The translations under genes and the position numbers were made by a program. Shown piece after piece: positions 17,632-27,110 of a stretch of DNA of 48,371 bases. Where the stretch lies: contig CABVRV010000019.1 in assembly GCA_902500755.1 (NCBI GenBank), positions 1 to 48,371 of the forward strand. The letters are read 5' to 3'. Under the pieces are notes generated by a model, which worked only from the letters and a program-made list of their open reading frames with translations, was not told the DNA's origin and did not search any database. This DNA comes from an uncultured Nitrospira sp. GTDB taxonomy: Bacteria; Nitrospirota; Nitrospiria; Nitrospirales; Nitrospiraceae. The number at the start of each line of letters is the position of its first letter. Positions within the stretch are counted from its first letter, which is position 1.

Positions 17632-17647
17632 AAGGAGATGATTTATT
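17632..17647 (+). promoter_or_regulatory. Ribosome binding site pointing to an unusual hflX start
   Basis: AAAGGAG at 17631-17637 is followed after 7 bases by ATT at 17645, in frame with hflX, and there is no ATG, GTG or TTG in frame at proper distance. An out-of-frame ATG at 17638 touches the GGAG directly. Either ATT is the start codon or one T was gained after the old ATG. Confidence 0.5.
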
Positions 17648-19339
17648 TCTGATATTCGTGGCCAGATCACAGGATTGCGAGCGAGTCAGGTGGCGGCAGT
17701 CGAACGACTCTATCGACGTCGCGTCCCGAGCGACAAAGTTATTTCATTGGAATTGGCCAAAGCAATGGCGCAGCTCACACTTGAGATCCGTCGCCCTCTC
17801 GGGGTGCTGCTGACACGACGGGGCCAGGTTCAAGAAGTGGTTGTGGGAACTGAGTTGACTCTGTCTTCCACAACGATGACGGTATTTCGAGCAGGGGCTC
17901 GATCTCTTCGCGGATTACGGTTCGTTCGCACCCAACTGCATGATCAACCTCTGAGTCAGGAAGCGTTGACCGATCTTGCATTTCTTCGACTTGACGTGAT
18001 TGGCGTCCTCTCAGTTGAAGAAGACGGTCGTGTAGGCAACCTGTACATGGCTCATTTACTGCCGCCTGGTTCGACCGGTCAATTGTTCAAGGTCCTCAAA
18101 GCCATTCCGTTCCATCAGCTCACGATATCATTCGATAGATTTATTGAGGAACTCGAGGCCGATCTACAACACGCACGTGCCCATCACGCCGTCTGCGACG
18201 GCACAGAGTCGGCCATCCTGGTCAGCGCGTCCGCTAAGAGCCGAAGTGAGCAAGAAGAACAGCTAGTGGAATTGGCGGAGCTTGCGACATCAGCCGGCGT
18301 AACGGTGATCGACCGCATGACGCAACGTACGGCAGATGGGCATCAGCGGTATCTCTTGGGGAGCGGGAAGATGAAGGATGTGTTGATCCAGACGCTCCAC
18401 CGGGGTGCGGACATGGTGATCTTTGATCAAACGTTGTCGCCAGCTCAACTGCGAGCGATCTCGGAGATGACCGATATCAAGGTGATCGACCGCACGCAAC
18501 TGATTCTGGATATCTTCGCCCGGCGAGCCCATAGTCGGGAGGGTAAGGTCCAAGTCGAGCTGGCGCAGTTGCGCTATCTGCTTCCACGATTATCCGGGCG
18601 AGGTACGCAACTCTCCCGTCTTGGAGGCGGTATCGGGACCAGAGGCCCGGGGGAAACAAAATTGGAAACCGATCGACGGAGGGTGCGGGATCGCATCACG
18701 CATTTAGAACGAGAACTGGCACAGTTTGCGCGGCATCAGGATCAACGGCGAGCCCGCCGAGATCGATACGGGCTTCCCGTCGTGTCGCTTGTCGGCTACA
18801 CCAATGCCGGCAAGTCGACACTTCTCAACGTGCTGACAAAAAGTCATGTTTCTGCTCAAAACAGGCTGTTTGAAACACTTGATACGACGAGCCGACGACT
18901 GCGGTTCCCTGAGGATCGTGAAGTCATCATTACAGATACGGTCGGGTTTATTCGAGATCTTCCGCAAGAGTTGGTTGGCGCCTTCAGGACCACTCTTGAT
19001 GAGTTGCGGGAAGCCGATCTTCTCCTTCACATCGTCGATATGAATGCGAGGGATATCGAGGTTCAGCTGACAGCGGTCGAGTCTATTCTTGAGGAGTTAC
19101 ATCTCAGCGCAGTGCCAAGGTGGCTCGTATTCAACAAATGTGATCAGATGCCTTCGCAACAGGTTGAGGTGCTCTGTCGTCGGTTTGGAGCCATCGGGAT
19201 TTCGGCACTTCAGCCGACCACGCTACGTTCTCTCTTTGCTCGTTTGGAGGCCTATGTTCGATCTCTCTCAGTCGCGGATGATCGGACGTCCCACGCGACC
19301 GTACAAGACTATGAGTTGACACTTGCGTCCCGTCGATGA
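17645..19339 (+). CDS. hflX: Ribosome-associated GTPase HflX
   Basis: HflX is a GTPase that splits stalled or hibernating ribosomes. The GTP-binding G domain shows GYTNAGKST near residue 383-391, DTVGFIRDLP, and NKCD; ahead of it lie the HflX N-terminal domain with GSGKMKD and the glycine-rich GGGIGTRGPGETKLE. A long extra N-terminal region of about 180 residues is as in proteobacterial-type long HflX proteins. Residues read from the ATT at 17645 (ISDIRGQITGLRASQ, then LYRRRVP) continue the family's N terminus, so the TTG at 17675 would cut conserved sequence. If the start is truly TTG 17675, the protein has 554 residues. Confidence 0.92.
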   Translation: MSDIRGQITGLRASQVAAVERLYRRRVPSDKVISLELAKAMAQLTLEIRRPLGVLLTRRGQVQEVVVGTELTLSSTTMTVFRAGARSLRGLRFVRTQLHDQPLSQEALTDLAFLRLDVIGVLSVEEDGRVGNLYMAHLLPPGSTGQLFKVLKAIPFHQLTISFDRFIEELEADLQHARAHHAVCDGTESAILVSASAKSRSEQEEQLVELAELATSAGVTVIDRMTQRTADGHQRYLLGSGKMKDVLIQTLHRGADMVIFDQTLSPAQLRAISEMTDIKVIDRTQLILDIFARRAHSREGKVQVELAQLRYLLPRLSGRGTQLSRLGGGIGTRGPGETKLETDRRRVRDRITHLERELAQFARHQDQRRARRDRYGLPVVSLVGYTNAGKSTLLNVLTKSHVSAQNRLFETLDTTSRRLRFPEDREVIITDTVGFIRDLPQELVGAFRTTLDELREADLLLHIVDMNARDIEVQLTAVESILEELHLSAVPRWLVFNKCDQMPSQQVEVLCRRFGAIGISALQPTTLRSLFARLEAYVRSLSVADDRTSHATVQDYELTLASRR

Positions 19340-19360
19340 TCGCTGCACAATCGGCCTGCC

Positions 19361-20026
19361 GTGAAGAAGGTTAAGAAGAAAAAAGAGTCTTCTGGACCAA
19401 AACGTCCAGCACAGATTGTCGGACGCCTGCTTCTCGCCATGCCGGAGGCGAAGGTGGAACTCACGCATAGCTCCCCATGGGAGCTGCTGGTCGCAACCAT
19501 TCTTTCCGCCCAGTGTACTGACCAGCGGGTGAATCAAGTGACATCGGCACTGTTCAAGCGATACCGTACCCCCCATGCTATGGCAAAAGCGACATCGGGT
19601 GAGTTGGAGGCGCTCATCAGACCCACTGGGTTCTACAAGAGTAAGGCCAAGAACTTGATTGGTTGTGCTCAGGCCGTTGCTACGCGATTCGGCGGCAAGG
19701 TGCCCGATGCGATGGAGGAGCTCACCTCGATTCCTGGCGTCGGTCGAAAGACGGCTAATGTACTGCTCGGAGGCGCTTTTGGAAAACCTGGACTGGTGGT
19801 CGATACGCATGTGAAACGGGTTGCCAACCGATTATCGATGACACACTCTAGTAATCCCGAGCAAATCGAGCGTGATCTGCAAGCCATTTTCCCCGAATCC
19901 CAGTGGACCGATGTTTCTCAGCGGTTGCTGCTGCATGGTCGTTATGTATGTCTTGCGCGGAAGCCACGATGTGCTATTTGCCCGATTCAGGATATTTGTG
20001 AGTGGGAAGGAAAAACGTTGACATGA
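19361..20026 (+). CDS. nth: Endonuclease III (DNA glycosylase/AP lyase)
   Basis: Nth removes oxidised pyrimidines and nicks abasic sites in base excision repair. The helix-hairpin-helix IPGVGRKTANV carries the catalytic Lys, and VVDTHVKRVANRL the catalytic Asp. The [4Fe-4S] motif C-x6-C-x2-C-x5-C is intact near the C terminus (C-LARKPR-C-AI-C-PIQDI-C). The start is a GTG with a Lys-rich first ten residues; 221 residues is normal. The last codons overlap the yicC start (ATGA). Confidence 0.95.
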   Translation: MKKVKKKKESSGPKRPAQIVGRLLLAMPEAKVELTHSSPWELLVATILSAQCTDQRVNQVTSALFKRYRTPHAMAKATSGELEALIRPTGFYKSKAKNLIGCAQAVATRFGGKVPDAMEELTSIPGVGRKTANVLLGGAFGKPGLVVDTHVKRVANRLSMTHSSNPEQIERDLQAIFPESQWTDVSQRLLLHGRYVCLARKPRCAICPIQDICEWEGKTLT

Positions 20027-20901
20027 TCAAGAGTATGACGGGGTTTGGTCGGCAGCAGGCGACATGGTCCGATGGGACCGTCACGATAGAAGTGAGATCA
20101 GTCAATCATCGCTTCCTCGAAATGTCCATTCGACTGCCGAAAACCATGACTGGCCTAGAGGACGTCTTTAAGAAAAGTATTCAGCAGCATTGTGCGCGCG
20201 GGAGAGTTGAGTTGACGGTGATGCTGCAGGGGAGTCGAGGGAACGTGCGGTCCCTTCAACTTGACGCTGGTTTGGCGAAACAGTACCATGACGCTCTTCG
20301 CAGCCTCCAGCGTTCACTCAAACTGAAAGGCTCCATTGATATCGGACTGATGGCGGGGTTGCGCGATATCCTCGTGCTGTCCGAACAACCCACTGATGAT
20401 CGCAAACTGACAAAGCTAGTGGAGAAGCTGGGGCAGAGCGCGATTCTTGACATGGTAACGATGCGAAAGAATGAAGGAGCGCTTCTTGCGGAGGATGTTC
20501 GTTTTCGACTTACTCAGCTGAGTCAATGCAAAACGACGGTATCAGCGCGTGCACCCATGGTTGCTCTGGAGGCCTTCGAACGTATGAAGATACGTGTAGA
20601 GAAGCTGCTGGGTGACTCCATTCCCGACTTAGCTCGACTCAACCAAGAACTGGCTTTGTATGCAGACCGGTGTGACATTACGGAAGAATTGGTCAGATTA
20701 GACGCGCATATGATACAGTTTGACCGTACCATGCAGTGCATGGAGCCAATCGGTAAAACATTGGATTTTCTTCTTCAGGAGATGGGGCGGGAAGTCAACA
20801 CGATCGGATCGAAAGCAAACGACGCTCAAATCACGGCGGAGGTCGTCAAAATGAAAGCAGAGCTTGAGCGTCTGCGCGAACAGATGCAAAATGTCGAATG
20901 A
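20023..20901 (+). CDS. yicC: YicC-family endoribonuclease
   Basis: YicC proteins are RNA-processing endoribonucleases. The start MIKSMTGFGR, the VEVRSVNHRFLE-like EVRSVNHRFLE, and the C-terminal GREVNTIGSKANDAQI are near-invariant family marks. The ATG at 20023 overlaps the nth stop by 4 bases, giving 292 residues, and the end overlaps gmk by 4 bases. yicC-gmk-rpoZ-coaBC is a widespread conserved gene order. Confidence 0.94.
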   Translation: MIKSMTGFGRQQATWSDGTVTIEVRSVNHRFLEMSIRLPKTMTGLEDVFKKSIQQHCARGRVELTVMLQGSRGNVRSLQLDAGLAKQYHDALRSLQRSLKLKGSIDIGLMAGLRDILVLSEQPTDDRKLTKLVEKLGQSAILDMVTMRKNEGALLAEDVRFRLTQLSQCKTTVSARAPMVALEAFERMKIRVEKLLGDSIPDLARLNQELALYADRCDITEELVRLDAHMIQFDRTMQCMEPIGKTLDFLLQEMGREVNTIGSKANDAQITAEVVKMKAELERLREQMQNVE

Positions 20902-21614
20902 GCATTGTGATGCCTCCGAATAGTCTCTCTCCAACTCAGACGAGGAATCCGCAAGCTCCCGACCGTCGGGGAATCCTCTATATTGTTTCAGCTCCTTCCG
21001 GTGCAGGAAAGACGACCTTGTGTAAGCAGATCGTGACATCGGTGACGGGGATTTGGCATTCAGTGTCGTTCACGACGAGGATGCCACGCCCCGGAGAGGA
21101 ACACGGACGCGAATACTTTTTTATCAATGAAAAGGTATTTCAGGAAATGGTTGCGCGGGATGAGTTCTTAGAATATGCACATGTCTACAGCCATTGGTAC
21201 GGAACCCCGCTGAAGCCGTTGATGGAAAAGTTGGAACAGGGGATCGACGTCTTGCTCGAAATCGATGTTCAAGGCGCACTCCAAATAAAAAAACAATTCG
21301 AGGATGCTGTCTCTATCTTCATTTTGCCTCCATCTATGGATATACTGCGCGCCAGATTGCAGAGCCGAAGGTCAGATTCTCAAGAAGAAATTGACCGCCG
21401 CTTGAAGAAGGTAAGGGAAGAAGTATGGTATTGCAAGGACTACCAGTACATTGTTCGTAACGATGATTTCACTCAGTCGCTTCGCGATCTACAAAGTATC
21501 TTTCTGACCGAACGGCTCAAGGCCAACCGGTTGGATATGCATTGGTTTGAACAGAGTTTTCTCCTTGACAACGATGTGAACCCAATAGAACGAGAGCCAT
21601 CAATCACTTCATAG
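20898..21614 (+). CDS. gmk: Guanylate kinase
   Basis: Gmk phosphorylates GMP to GDP. The P-loop SAPSGAGKTT near residue 31-40, the GMP-binding SFTTRMPRPGE and EYFFI, and LLEIDVQGA are all present. The protein of 238 residues has about 24 extra residues at the N terminus and 20 at the C terminus relative to the compact enzyme. The ATG overlaps the yicC stop (ATGA); rpoZ follows after 19 bases. Confidence 0.95.
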   Translation: MSIVMPPNSLSPTQTRNPQAPDRRGILYIVSAPSGAGKTTLCKQIVTSVTGIWHSVSFTTRMPRPGEEHGREYFFINEKVFQEMVARDEFLEYAHVYSHWYGTPLKPLMEKLEQGIDVLLEIDVQGALQIKKQFEDAVSIFILPPSMDILRARLQSRRSDSQEEIDRRLKKVREEVWYCKDYQYIVRNDDFTQSLRDLQSIFLTERLKANRLDMHWFEQSFLLDNDVNPIEREPSITS

Positions 21615-21633
21615 CAGAGGGGCACGGTGAATT

Positions 21634-21993
21634 ATGATCGATATGCTGAACTTGTTGCCACAATATACCACCAATGAATTTGACTCTCGTCACCGTTTAG
21701 TGATCGTCGCATCGCAACGGGCAAAGCACTTGACGCAAGGAGCCAAGCAGGCCGGGTCCTCTCGATTTACCAAAGAAACAACGATTGCCCTTGATGAGGT
21801 ATTGAGAGGACAGTCCAAATACCTCACTGGTAAAGAAGCTCGCGACGCGATGAAGGAGGCTAAGCGCGGGAAGGAAGGCGAAACTGAGCGCATTGCGATG
21901 ATGACGGGAGAGGATGCTCGGGAAATCAAGAAAGAACTCAGCGTATATGTCGATGACACGGTCCCGCCGGCGGCGACGCCAACTGAGGAGTAG
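21634..21993 (+). CDS. rpoZ: RNA polymerase omega subunit
   Basis: Omega helps assemble RNA polymerase and can bind ppGpp. The segment SRHRLVIVASQRAKHL near residue 18-34 and the T-x-x-A-L-D-E-V motif near 50 (TTIALDEVLRG) match RpoZ. At 119 residues it is longer than the usual 70-90; the extra acidic and basic C-terminal half is of unclear role. Location right after gmk and before coaBC strongly supports the call. Confidence 0.9.
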   Translation: MIDMLNLLPQYTTNEFDSRHRLVIVASQRAKHLTQGAKQAGSSRFTKETTIALDEVLRGQSKYLTGKEARDAMKEAKRGKEGETERIAMMTGEDAREIKKELSVYVDDTVPPAATPTEE

Positions 21994-21996
21994 GGA

Positions 21997-23241
21997 TTGG
22001 ACGAAGCGCGATTGTCCACATGTTTATGGGGCAAGCGGGTAGCCTTGGGGGTAACCGGCAGCATCGCGGCCTATAAAGCAATCAGTTTGCTCCGAGCGTT
22101 AAGACGAGAAGGGGCCGTCGTGTCCGTGGTCATGACCAAGGCTGCGACGAAGTTTGTGACTCCCCTCACGTTTGAAGTCCTTTCCGGGACGCGAGTGGCA
22201 ACAGATCTGTCCGAAGCACATGAAGAAATGACCCATCTTACGATCACAGAGCAGGTCGATGTGGTTCTTGTGGCTCCGGCAACGGCAAACTTCTTGGCCA
22301 AAGCCGCTCTCGGTCTCGCAGATGATGTGCTGACCACGATGCTGCTAAGTGCTCAATGCCCGGTTGTTGTCGCACCGGCAATGGATGGTGATATGTGGAC
22401 ACATCCTACGGTGGTTCAACATGCGCAGACTCTTCGATCTCGTGGGGTCGTTGTGCTCGATCCTGAGGTCGGGCCGCTGGCTTCAGGACAGGTCGGACAA
22501 GGGAGGTTGTCCGAAGAATCTAAGATTTTGGCAGCGGTTGATATGGCGCTGGCCTCACGATGCGATTGGCACGATCAGGTGGTTCTAGTCTCAGCAGGCC
22601 CAACCCAGGAACCGATTGATCCAGTTCGGTTTCTTTCGAATCGTTCATCCGGAAAAATGGGATACGCAATCGCGGAGGCCGCGCGGGATCGAGGAGCCAA
22701 GGTCACCTTGGTCTCAGGCCCATCGTCTCTGAATTCCCCGCCAGGAGTCACGACGATTCGTGTAAATACCGCCGCTGAAATGGCCGACGCCTTGTGTCGA
22801 AATTTTTCTGGCTGTACGGTCCTCATTATGGCTGCAGCGGTTGCAGACTTTCGTCCTAAGTACGAGGCCGAACAAAAAATTAAGAAACTGGGAAAAGCGG
22901 AGATGGTTCTCGAACTTGAATCGACTACTGATATACTCGCGATGCTCTCAGCACAGCGAACATCACAAATCGTAGTAGGATTCGCCGCGGAAACGGAGCA
23001 GGTTTTGTCCCATGCTCAAGACAAGTTGAGAGCCAAAGGGCTGGATCTCATCGTGGCCAATGACGTGACCCAAGAGGGAGGTGGATTTGGCAGTGATGAC
23101 AATGCCGCGGTGATTGTTTCTGCGACTGGTGAGCAGCGCGACTTAGGCTTGATACCCAAGCGTCGCTTAGCCGACGAGATTTTGACTGCAGTGCGCGAAC
23201 TGTGCTTGAGCGGGCCTCGGCGAAGATTTGTAGCCGAATGA
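21997..23241 (+). CDS. coaBC: Bifunctional phosphopantothenoylcysteine decarboxylase/phosphopantothenate-cysteine ligase
   Basis: CoaBC makes 4'-phosphopantetheine for coenzyme A: the N-terminal flavin domain decarboxylates, the C-terminal domain ligates cysteine. Visible motifs are GVTGSIAAYKA, the His in SEAHEEMTHL, VAPATANFLAK, then VSAGPTQEPIDPVRFLSNRSSGKMG starting the ligase domain. In the decarboxylase domain the usual P-A-M-N reads PAMDGDMW and the substrate-flap Cys (ACGD/E) reads ASGQVGQGR; both variants are seen in other bacteria as far as I recall. TTG start at 21997 with GAGGAG upstream, 3 bases after rpoZ. Confidence 0.93.
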   Translation: MDEARLSTCLWGKRVALGVTGSIAAYKAISLLRALRREGAVVSVVMTKAATKFVTPLTFEVLSGTRVATDLSEAHEEMTHLTITEQVDVVLVAPATANFLAKAALGLADDVLTTMLLSAQCPVVVAPAMDGDMWTHPTVVQHAQTLRSRGVVVLDPEVGPLASGQVGQGRLSEESKILAAVDMALASRCDWHDQVVLVSAGPTQEPIDPVRFLSNRSSGKMGYAIAEAARDRGAKVTLVSGPSSLNSPPGVTTIRVNTAAEMADALCRNFSGCTVLIMAAAVADFRPKYEAEQKIKKLGKAEMVLELESTTDILAMLSAQRTSQIVVGFAAETEQVLSHAQDKLRAKGLDLIVANDVTQEGGGFGSDDNAAVIVSATGEQRDLGLIPKRRLADEILTAVRELCLSGPRRRFVAE

Positions 23242-23978
23242 GCAAGGAAATGGCCTCAGTATCTAGAAAAACGAATAACGCAGCTGAGATTGACCGTTTG
23301 GCACTCGCCTTTGCCAAGGAGCCGGGGTCTAAGGTGTTTATCCCTTTAGCGGAAGAATATGGCAAAGCCGGCATGTGGGACGAGGCTGCTGGGGTCCTTG
23401 AAGATGGATTGAAGACATATCCGGGCTTCATAACTGCCATGGTGGCATTAGGCCGTGCCTATGAGCAGATGAACCAGCCGGTTAAAGCGAAAGCGATCTT
23501 AGAAGAGGCTATAAAGCTGAGTCCTGATAATCTGCGAGCTCATCGGACCTTGGCCAAGCTCTATGCGGCTCAAGGGACAAAAGATGCGGCGATTCGTTCC
23601 TGCAACGTCATTCTGGATCTTAACCCACACGATCAAGAGGCGTTGTCGCTTCGTACTGGACTAGAGGCATCAGGAGAGCAAGGGGGTGAAGATGACCGCA
23701 TACGGATTGAGGAGAGACGGACAAGCACAAAAATCCATGAAGATGGTCATGGAGAGCACATGGGATCTACCGTAGCGAGCGCAGCGTTAGCTCAGGCTAG
23801 TGGAAGGGATACTAGATCACTCAGCGGTGCTCCCCCACATTCCACCGCAATCCAGGAGTCACGAACGGTGGTCAGACGCTCGGTTGTGATACAGCTGGAG
23901 CAGTGGCTCAGCTCGATTCGGGCGCGTCGTCGAGACTCACAAAGCTCCTCTGAGCTAACCTCAAAAACTTCTTCGTGA
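23238..23978 (+). CDS. Tetratricopeptide-repeat protein
   Basis: The ATG overlaps the coaBC stop by 4 bases. At least three TPR-like helical pairs are seen within residues 15-140, with the typical A-x-x-x-L-G-x-A-Y, P-x-x-L-R-A-H-R-T-L-A-K-L-Y and N-P-x-D-x-E-A pattern. The C-terminal 100 residues are polar, Ser- and Gln-rich and probably disordered. No signal peptide is present. It likely serves as a protein-binding scaffold; the partner is unknown. A promoter for the next operon overlaps its 3' flank. Confidence 0.82.
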   Translation: MSKEMASVSRKTNNAAEIDRLALAFAKEPGSKVFIPLAEEYGKAGMWDEAAGVLEDGLKTYPGFITAMVALGRAYEQMNQPVKAKAILEEAIKLSPDNLRAHRTLAKLYAAQGTKDAAIRSCNVILDLNPHDQEALSLRTGLEASGEQGGEDDRIRIEERRTSTKIHEDGHGEHMGSTVASAALAQASGRDTRSLSGAPPHSTAIQESRTVVRRSVVIQLEQWLSSIRARRRDSQSSSELTSKTSS

Positions 23979-23988
23979 CTTCAACGGT

Positions 23989-24017
23989 TTGACCCTTAGA
24001 AAAGGGACTGCTAAAAT
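23989..24017 (+). promoter_or_regulatory. Sigma-70-type promoter for aroQ-efp-accB-accC
   Basis: TTGACC at 23989-23994 and TAAAAT at 24012-24017 are separated by 17 bases. The aroQ ATG follows about 45 bases later. Confidence 0.65.
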
Positions 24018-24062
24018 GCCGCCTCCGGTGAGGTGGTGTGTACTTGGAGCGTCGTACGCGAC

Positions 24063-24530
24063 ATGCTGCGCGTCTTAGTTTTGCATGGTCCTAACCTTAA
24101 TCTGCTAGGCAATCGGGAAGAGTCGATCTACGGGACAGCGACTCTTGAGATGATTGACGCATCACTCACTAAACTCGGTGTTGAATTGGGGGTCGAGCTA
24201 GTTATCCGTCAATCAAATTTGGAAGGGGAATTAGTGAATTGGGTGCAAGAGGCACGAAATGGGTATCATGGGATCATCATCAATCCAGCGGCCTATACTC
24301 ATACGAGCGTCGCGATACGGGATGCATTAGCAGCCGTTAATCTGCCCACCGTCGAGGTTCATCTATCAAATATCTATCGACGTGAGGAGTTCAGACGCCA
24401 TTCGTATATATCGGGAGTCGCCTTAGCACAGATCTCCGGTTTTGGTCCTTGCGGGTACCTCCTGGCGCTGAGAGGATTGTGTGAGCAGCTGGCTGGATCC
24501 AGAGCCAAGGATCTGTCCAGGAATTCGTAG
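24063..24530 (+). CDS. aroQ: Type II 3-dehydroquinate dehydratase
   Basis: AroQ removes water from 3-dehydroquinate in the shikimate pathway. The start [16 protein letters not shown] is diagnostic, with the catalytic Tyr in ESIYGT, the Asn in [10 protein letters not shown] and the His in RRHSYIS. ATG 24063 gives 155 residues; in-frame upstream codons back to 24033 would add non-family sequence. It heads the group aroQ-efp-accB-accC, a gene order common across bacteria. Confidence 0.95.
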   Translation: MLRVLVLHGPNLNLLGNREESIYGTATLEMIDASLTKLGVELGVELVIRQSNLEGELVNWVQEARNGYHGIIINPAAYTHTSVAIRDALAAVNLPTVEVHLSNIYRREEFRRHSYISGVALAQISGFGPCGYLLALRGLCEQLAGSRAKDLSRNS

Positions 24531-24609
24531 CGCTCCTCAGGGAACGGATCCTGATGCCCATTGAAGTGGTCGCCGAATGGTGAGCATAGTTTGTCGAAGG
24601 GAGTGAGGA

Positions 24610-25170
24610 GTGATTTCTACGGTTGATTTTCGTAGCGGTGTTCGGCTGATGGTCGAGGGAGAACCTTTTTATATTGTTGAATTTCAGCATGTCAAGCCCG
24701 GCAAAGGCGGGGCGTTTGTCCGTACCAAATTGAAGAGTTATCTTTCTGGAAACGTATTGGACCGAACCTTTCGATCAGGGGAGCGGTTTGAAGAACCCGA
24801 CCTAGAGGAACGCGACATGCAGTTTCTCTACGCCTCCGGAGAGTCCTATACACTCATGGACACCGAAACCTATGAGCAACTGACCTTCGAGAAGAATCAG
24901 TTGGGAGAGAACGCGGACCTGCTGAAGGAAAATATGGTCGCCAAGATTCTCATCTACGAGCATCGTCCCATTGCCGTGGAGTTGCCCAACTTTATCGAAC
25001 TCAAAGTGGTTGATGCGGAGCCTGGGGTGCGAGGAGATACGGCGTCTGGCGGGACCAAGCCTGCAGTCGTCGAAACCGGAGCGACGATCAAAGTGCCGTT
25101 GTATCTGGAGGTTGGGACCGTGATTCGAATCGACACGCGTACGAGATCCTATGTGGAGCGTGTTCGGTGA
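24610..25170 (+). CDS. efp: Translation elongation factor P
   Basis: EF-P relieves ribosome stalling at polyproline. Family marks include VEFQHVKPGKGGAFVRTK, where Lys 32 sits at the modified loop tip, the middle FLY-x-x-G-x-x-Y-T-L-M-D, and the C-terminal G-A-x-I-x-V-P-L-Y-L-x-x-G-T-V-I-R-I-D-T-R-T. A Lys at the tip suits the EpmA-type lysylation or an unmodified form rather than Arg rhamnosylation. GTG start with GGAGTGAGGA upstream; the stop overlaps accB by 4 bases. Confidence 0.95.
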   Translation: MISTVDFRSGVRLMVEGEPFYIVEFQHVKPGKGGAFVRTKLKSYLSGNVLDRTFRSGERFEEPDLEERDMQFLYASGESYTLMDTETYEQLTFEKNQLGENADLLKENMVAKILIYEHRPIAVELPNFIELKVVDAEPGVRGDTASGGTKPAVVETGATIKVPLYLEVGTVIRIDTRTRSYVERVR

Positions 25171-25721
25171 AGCGTCGACGAGCAAAGATAAAGACTCGCC
25201 GGATGGTGGTGCCAGAGATCGTGAGCGAGTCAATACCTGATGCATCGCTTGCGACGGGCTCCGCCAAGCAAATCCAAGAACTCATCGATCTGCTTCGTCG
25301 CAACAATTTAACAGAGCTCGAGGTTGAACGCCAAGGCATTCGGATCTGTGTTCGTCACGAAGTTCTTGTTAAGCCCACGACCGCCTCCCTCCAGGAATCC
25401 GCTCCTGCCTCGCCGCAACAGCCGACTCAATCCGCTTCAGCGACGATGCCAGCCCTAGAAGGGGCGACAGGTTTTCTCTCCGTCACCTCTCCCATTGTCG
25501 GCACGTTCTATCGATCCCCCTCTCCAGACGCCGACGCGTACGTTGAAGAGGGTGATATGGTCAAGAAGGGCCAAGTGCTGTGCATTGTCGAAGCGATGAA
25601 ACTCATGAATGAGATTGAGTCCGAAGTGGATGGCCGTGTCGTGAAAATTCTGGTCGAAAATACGAAATCTGTGGAATATGGTCAGCCGCTTTTTCTCATC
25701 GATCCCAAAGCTGCTTCCTAG
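25167..25721 (+). CDS. accB: Acetyl-CoA carboxylase biotin carboxyl carrier protein
   Basis: AccB carries biotin between the carboxylase and carboxyltransferase. The biotinyl domain (about residues 105-184) contains E-A-M-K-L-M-N-E with the biotin-accepting Lys 145 and the thumb loop SPIVGTFYRSPSPDA. A Pro/Ala/Ser linker (about 72-98) joins it to the N-terminal domain. The first 30 residues before the IQELIDLLRRNN helix are longer and more basic than usual, so an internal start cannot be excluded. The GTG start overlaps the efp stop. Confidence 0.93.
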   Translation: MKRRRAKIKTRRMVVPEIVSESIPDASLATGSAKQIQELIDLLRRNNLTELEVERQGIRICVRHEVLVKPTTASLQESAPASPQQPTQSASATMPALEGATGFLSVTSPIVGTFYRSPSPDADAYVEEGDMVKKGQVLCIVEAMKLMNEIESEVDGRVVKILVENTKSVEYGQPLFLIDPKAAS

Positions 25722-25769
25722 ATTGTTCTCACGACACGCCTTACTAGCGCCGTACATCGGAGTCGAAAC

Positions 25770-27110
25770 GTGTTTAAGAAAGTGTTAGTTGCCAATCGCG
25801 GGGAAATCGCGCTACGGGTCATCCGAGCCTGTAAAGAGCTTGGCATTGAGACCGTCGCCATTCATTCGGAAGCCGACGCCCTTAGCTTGCACGTCCGAGC
25901 GGCCGACGAAAAGGTATGCGTTGGGCCTGCCGATTCCGCGTTAAGCTACCGGAATATCCCCAACGTTCTGAGTGCTGCTGAGATCACCGGAGTCGATGCG
26001 ATCCATCCCGGGTATGGATTCCTTTCCGAGAACGCCCATTTCGCGGAGGTTTGTGAGTCCATCGGTATCAAGTTCATTGGTCCTAGTTCTGAAAATATTG
26101 CCTTGATGGGAGATAAATCCAAGGCGCGCGAGATCGTGGCGAAACGCGGGCTGCCGGTCACACCTGGAAGTCCAGGCGAATTGCGGAGTGAAGAGGACGC
26201 GCTGCAGGCCGCCGTGAAGATCGGCTTTCCGGTGATCATTAAGGCAACGGCGGGAGGGGGCGGACGTGGCATGCGCGTCGTCAATAAGGCTGAGGACTTA
26301 GGCCGGGCGTTCCAAGCTGCTCAGGCGGAAGCTAAATCGACCTTTGGCAATGACGGCGTCTACCTCGAGCGCTATTTTTTGGAACCCCGGCATATCGAGG
26401 TGCAAATCATGGCCGACCAGCATGGTCGGGTAATCCATCTGGGAGAGCGTGACTGTTCGATTCAACGCCGACATCAGAAACTGGTGGAAGAAACGCCCTC
26501 TCCTGTCGTCGATGACAAACTTCGCCGAGAAATCGGCAGAGTCGCGGTGGAAGCTGTGAAAGCCGCCCATTACAGAAATATCGGGACCGTGGAATTTCTC
26601 CTCGATAAGGACCAGAAGTTTTACTTTATGGAAGTGAATACCAGAATTCAGGTTGAGCACCCTATCACAGAGATGGTGACAGGCATTGATCTGATCAAAG
26701 AACAAATTCGTCTTGCCGCGGGCCATCCACTCTCCATTCGCCAACAGGACGTAGTACTCACCGGCCATAGTCTTGAATGTCGTATTAACGCAGAAGATCC
26801 TGAGAAGTTTACGCCGTCTCCCGGTGTGATCACAAAGTACAGCCCACCTGGAGGGTTTGGAGTTCGCGTTGACTCCGCCATGGAATCAGGCTCGACGGTC
26901 GTCCCCTATTATGATTCCATGATTGCTAAGCTGATCACCCATGGTCGTAACCGTCAAGAATCCATGGCGCGTATGAAACGCGCGTTGAGTGAGTTCGCCA
27001 TCGAGGGCATCAAGACGACCATTCCGCTTCACCGCCGGATCCTTGATGATCCGGACTTTCAGAAGGGTCATGTTTCGACGACATTCTTGGAACGATTCCT
27101 AGCAAGTTAA
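25770..27110 (+). CDS. accC: Acetyl-CoA carboxylase biotin carboxylase subunit
   Basis: AccC carboxylates biotin with ATP and bicarbonate. The start [16 protein letters not shown], the glycine loop [24 protein letters not shown], and [15 protein letters not shown] catalytic region are unmistakable; 446 residues is the family length. GTG start with GGAG 7 bases upstream. It closes the aroQ-efp-accBC group; accA and accD are not in the window. Confidence 0.97.
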   Translation: MFKKVLVANRGEIALRVIRACKELGIETVAIHSEADALSLHVRAADEKVCVGPADSALSYRNIPNVLSAAEITGVDAIHPGYGFLSENAHFAEVCESIGIKFIGPSSENIALMGDKSKAREIVAKRGLPVTPGSPGELRSEEDALQAAVKIGFPVIIKATAGGGGRGMRVVNKAEDLGRAFQAAQAEAKSTFGNDGVYLERYFLEPRHIEVQIMADQHGRVIHLGERDCSIQRRHQKLVEETPSPVVDDKLRREIGRVAVEAVKAAHYRNIGTVEFLLDKDQKFYFMEVNTRIQVEHPITEMVTGIDLIKEQIRLAAGHPLSIRQQDVVLTGHSLECRINAEDPEKFTPSPGVITKYSPPGGFGVRVDSAMESGSTVVPYYDSMIAKLITHGRNRQESMARMKRALSEFAIEGIKTTIPLHRRILDDPDFQKGHVSTTFLERFLAS

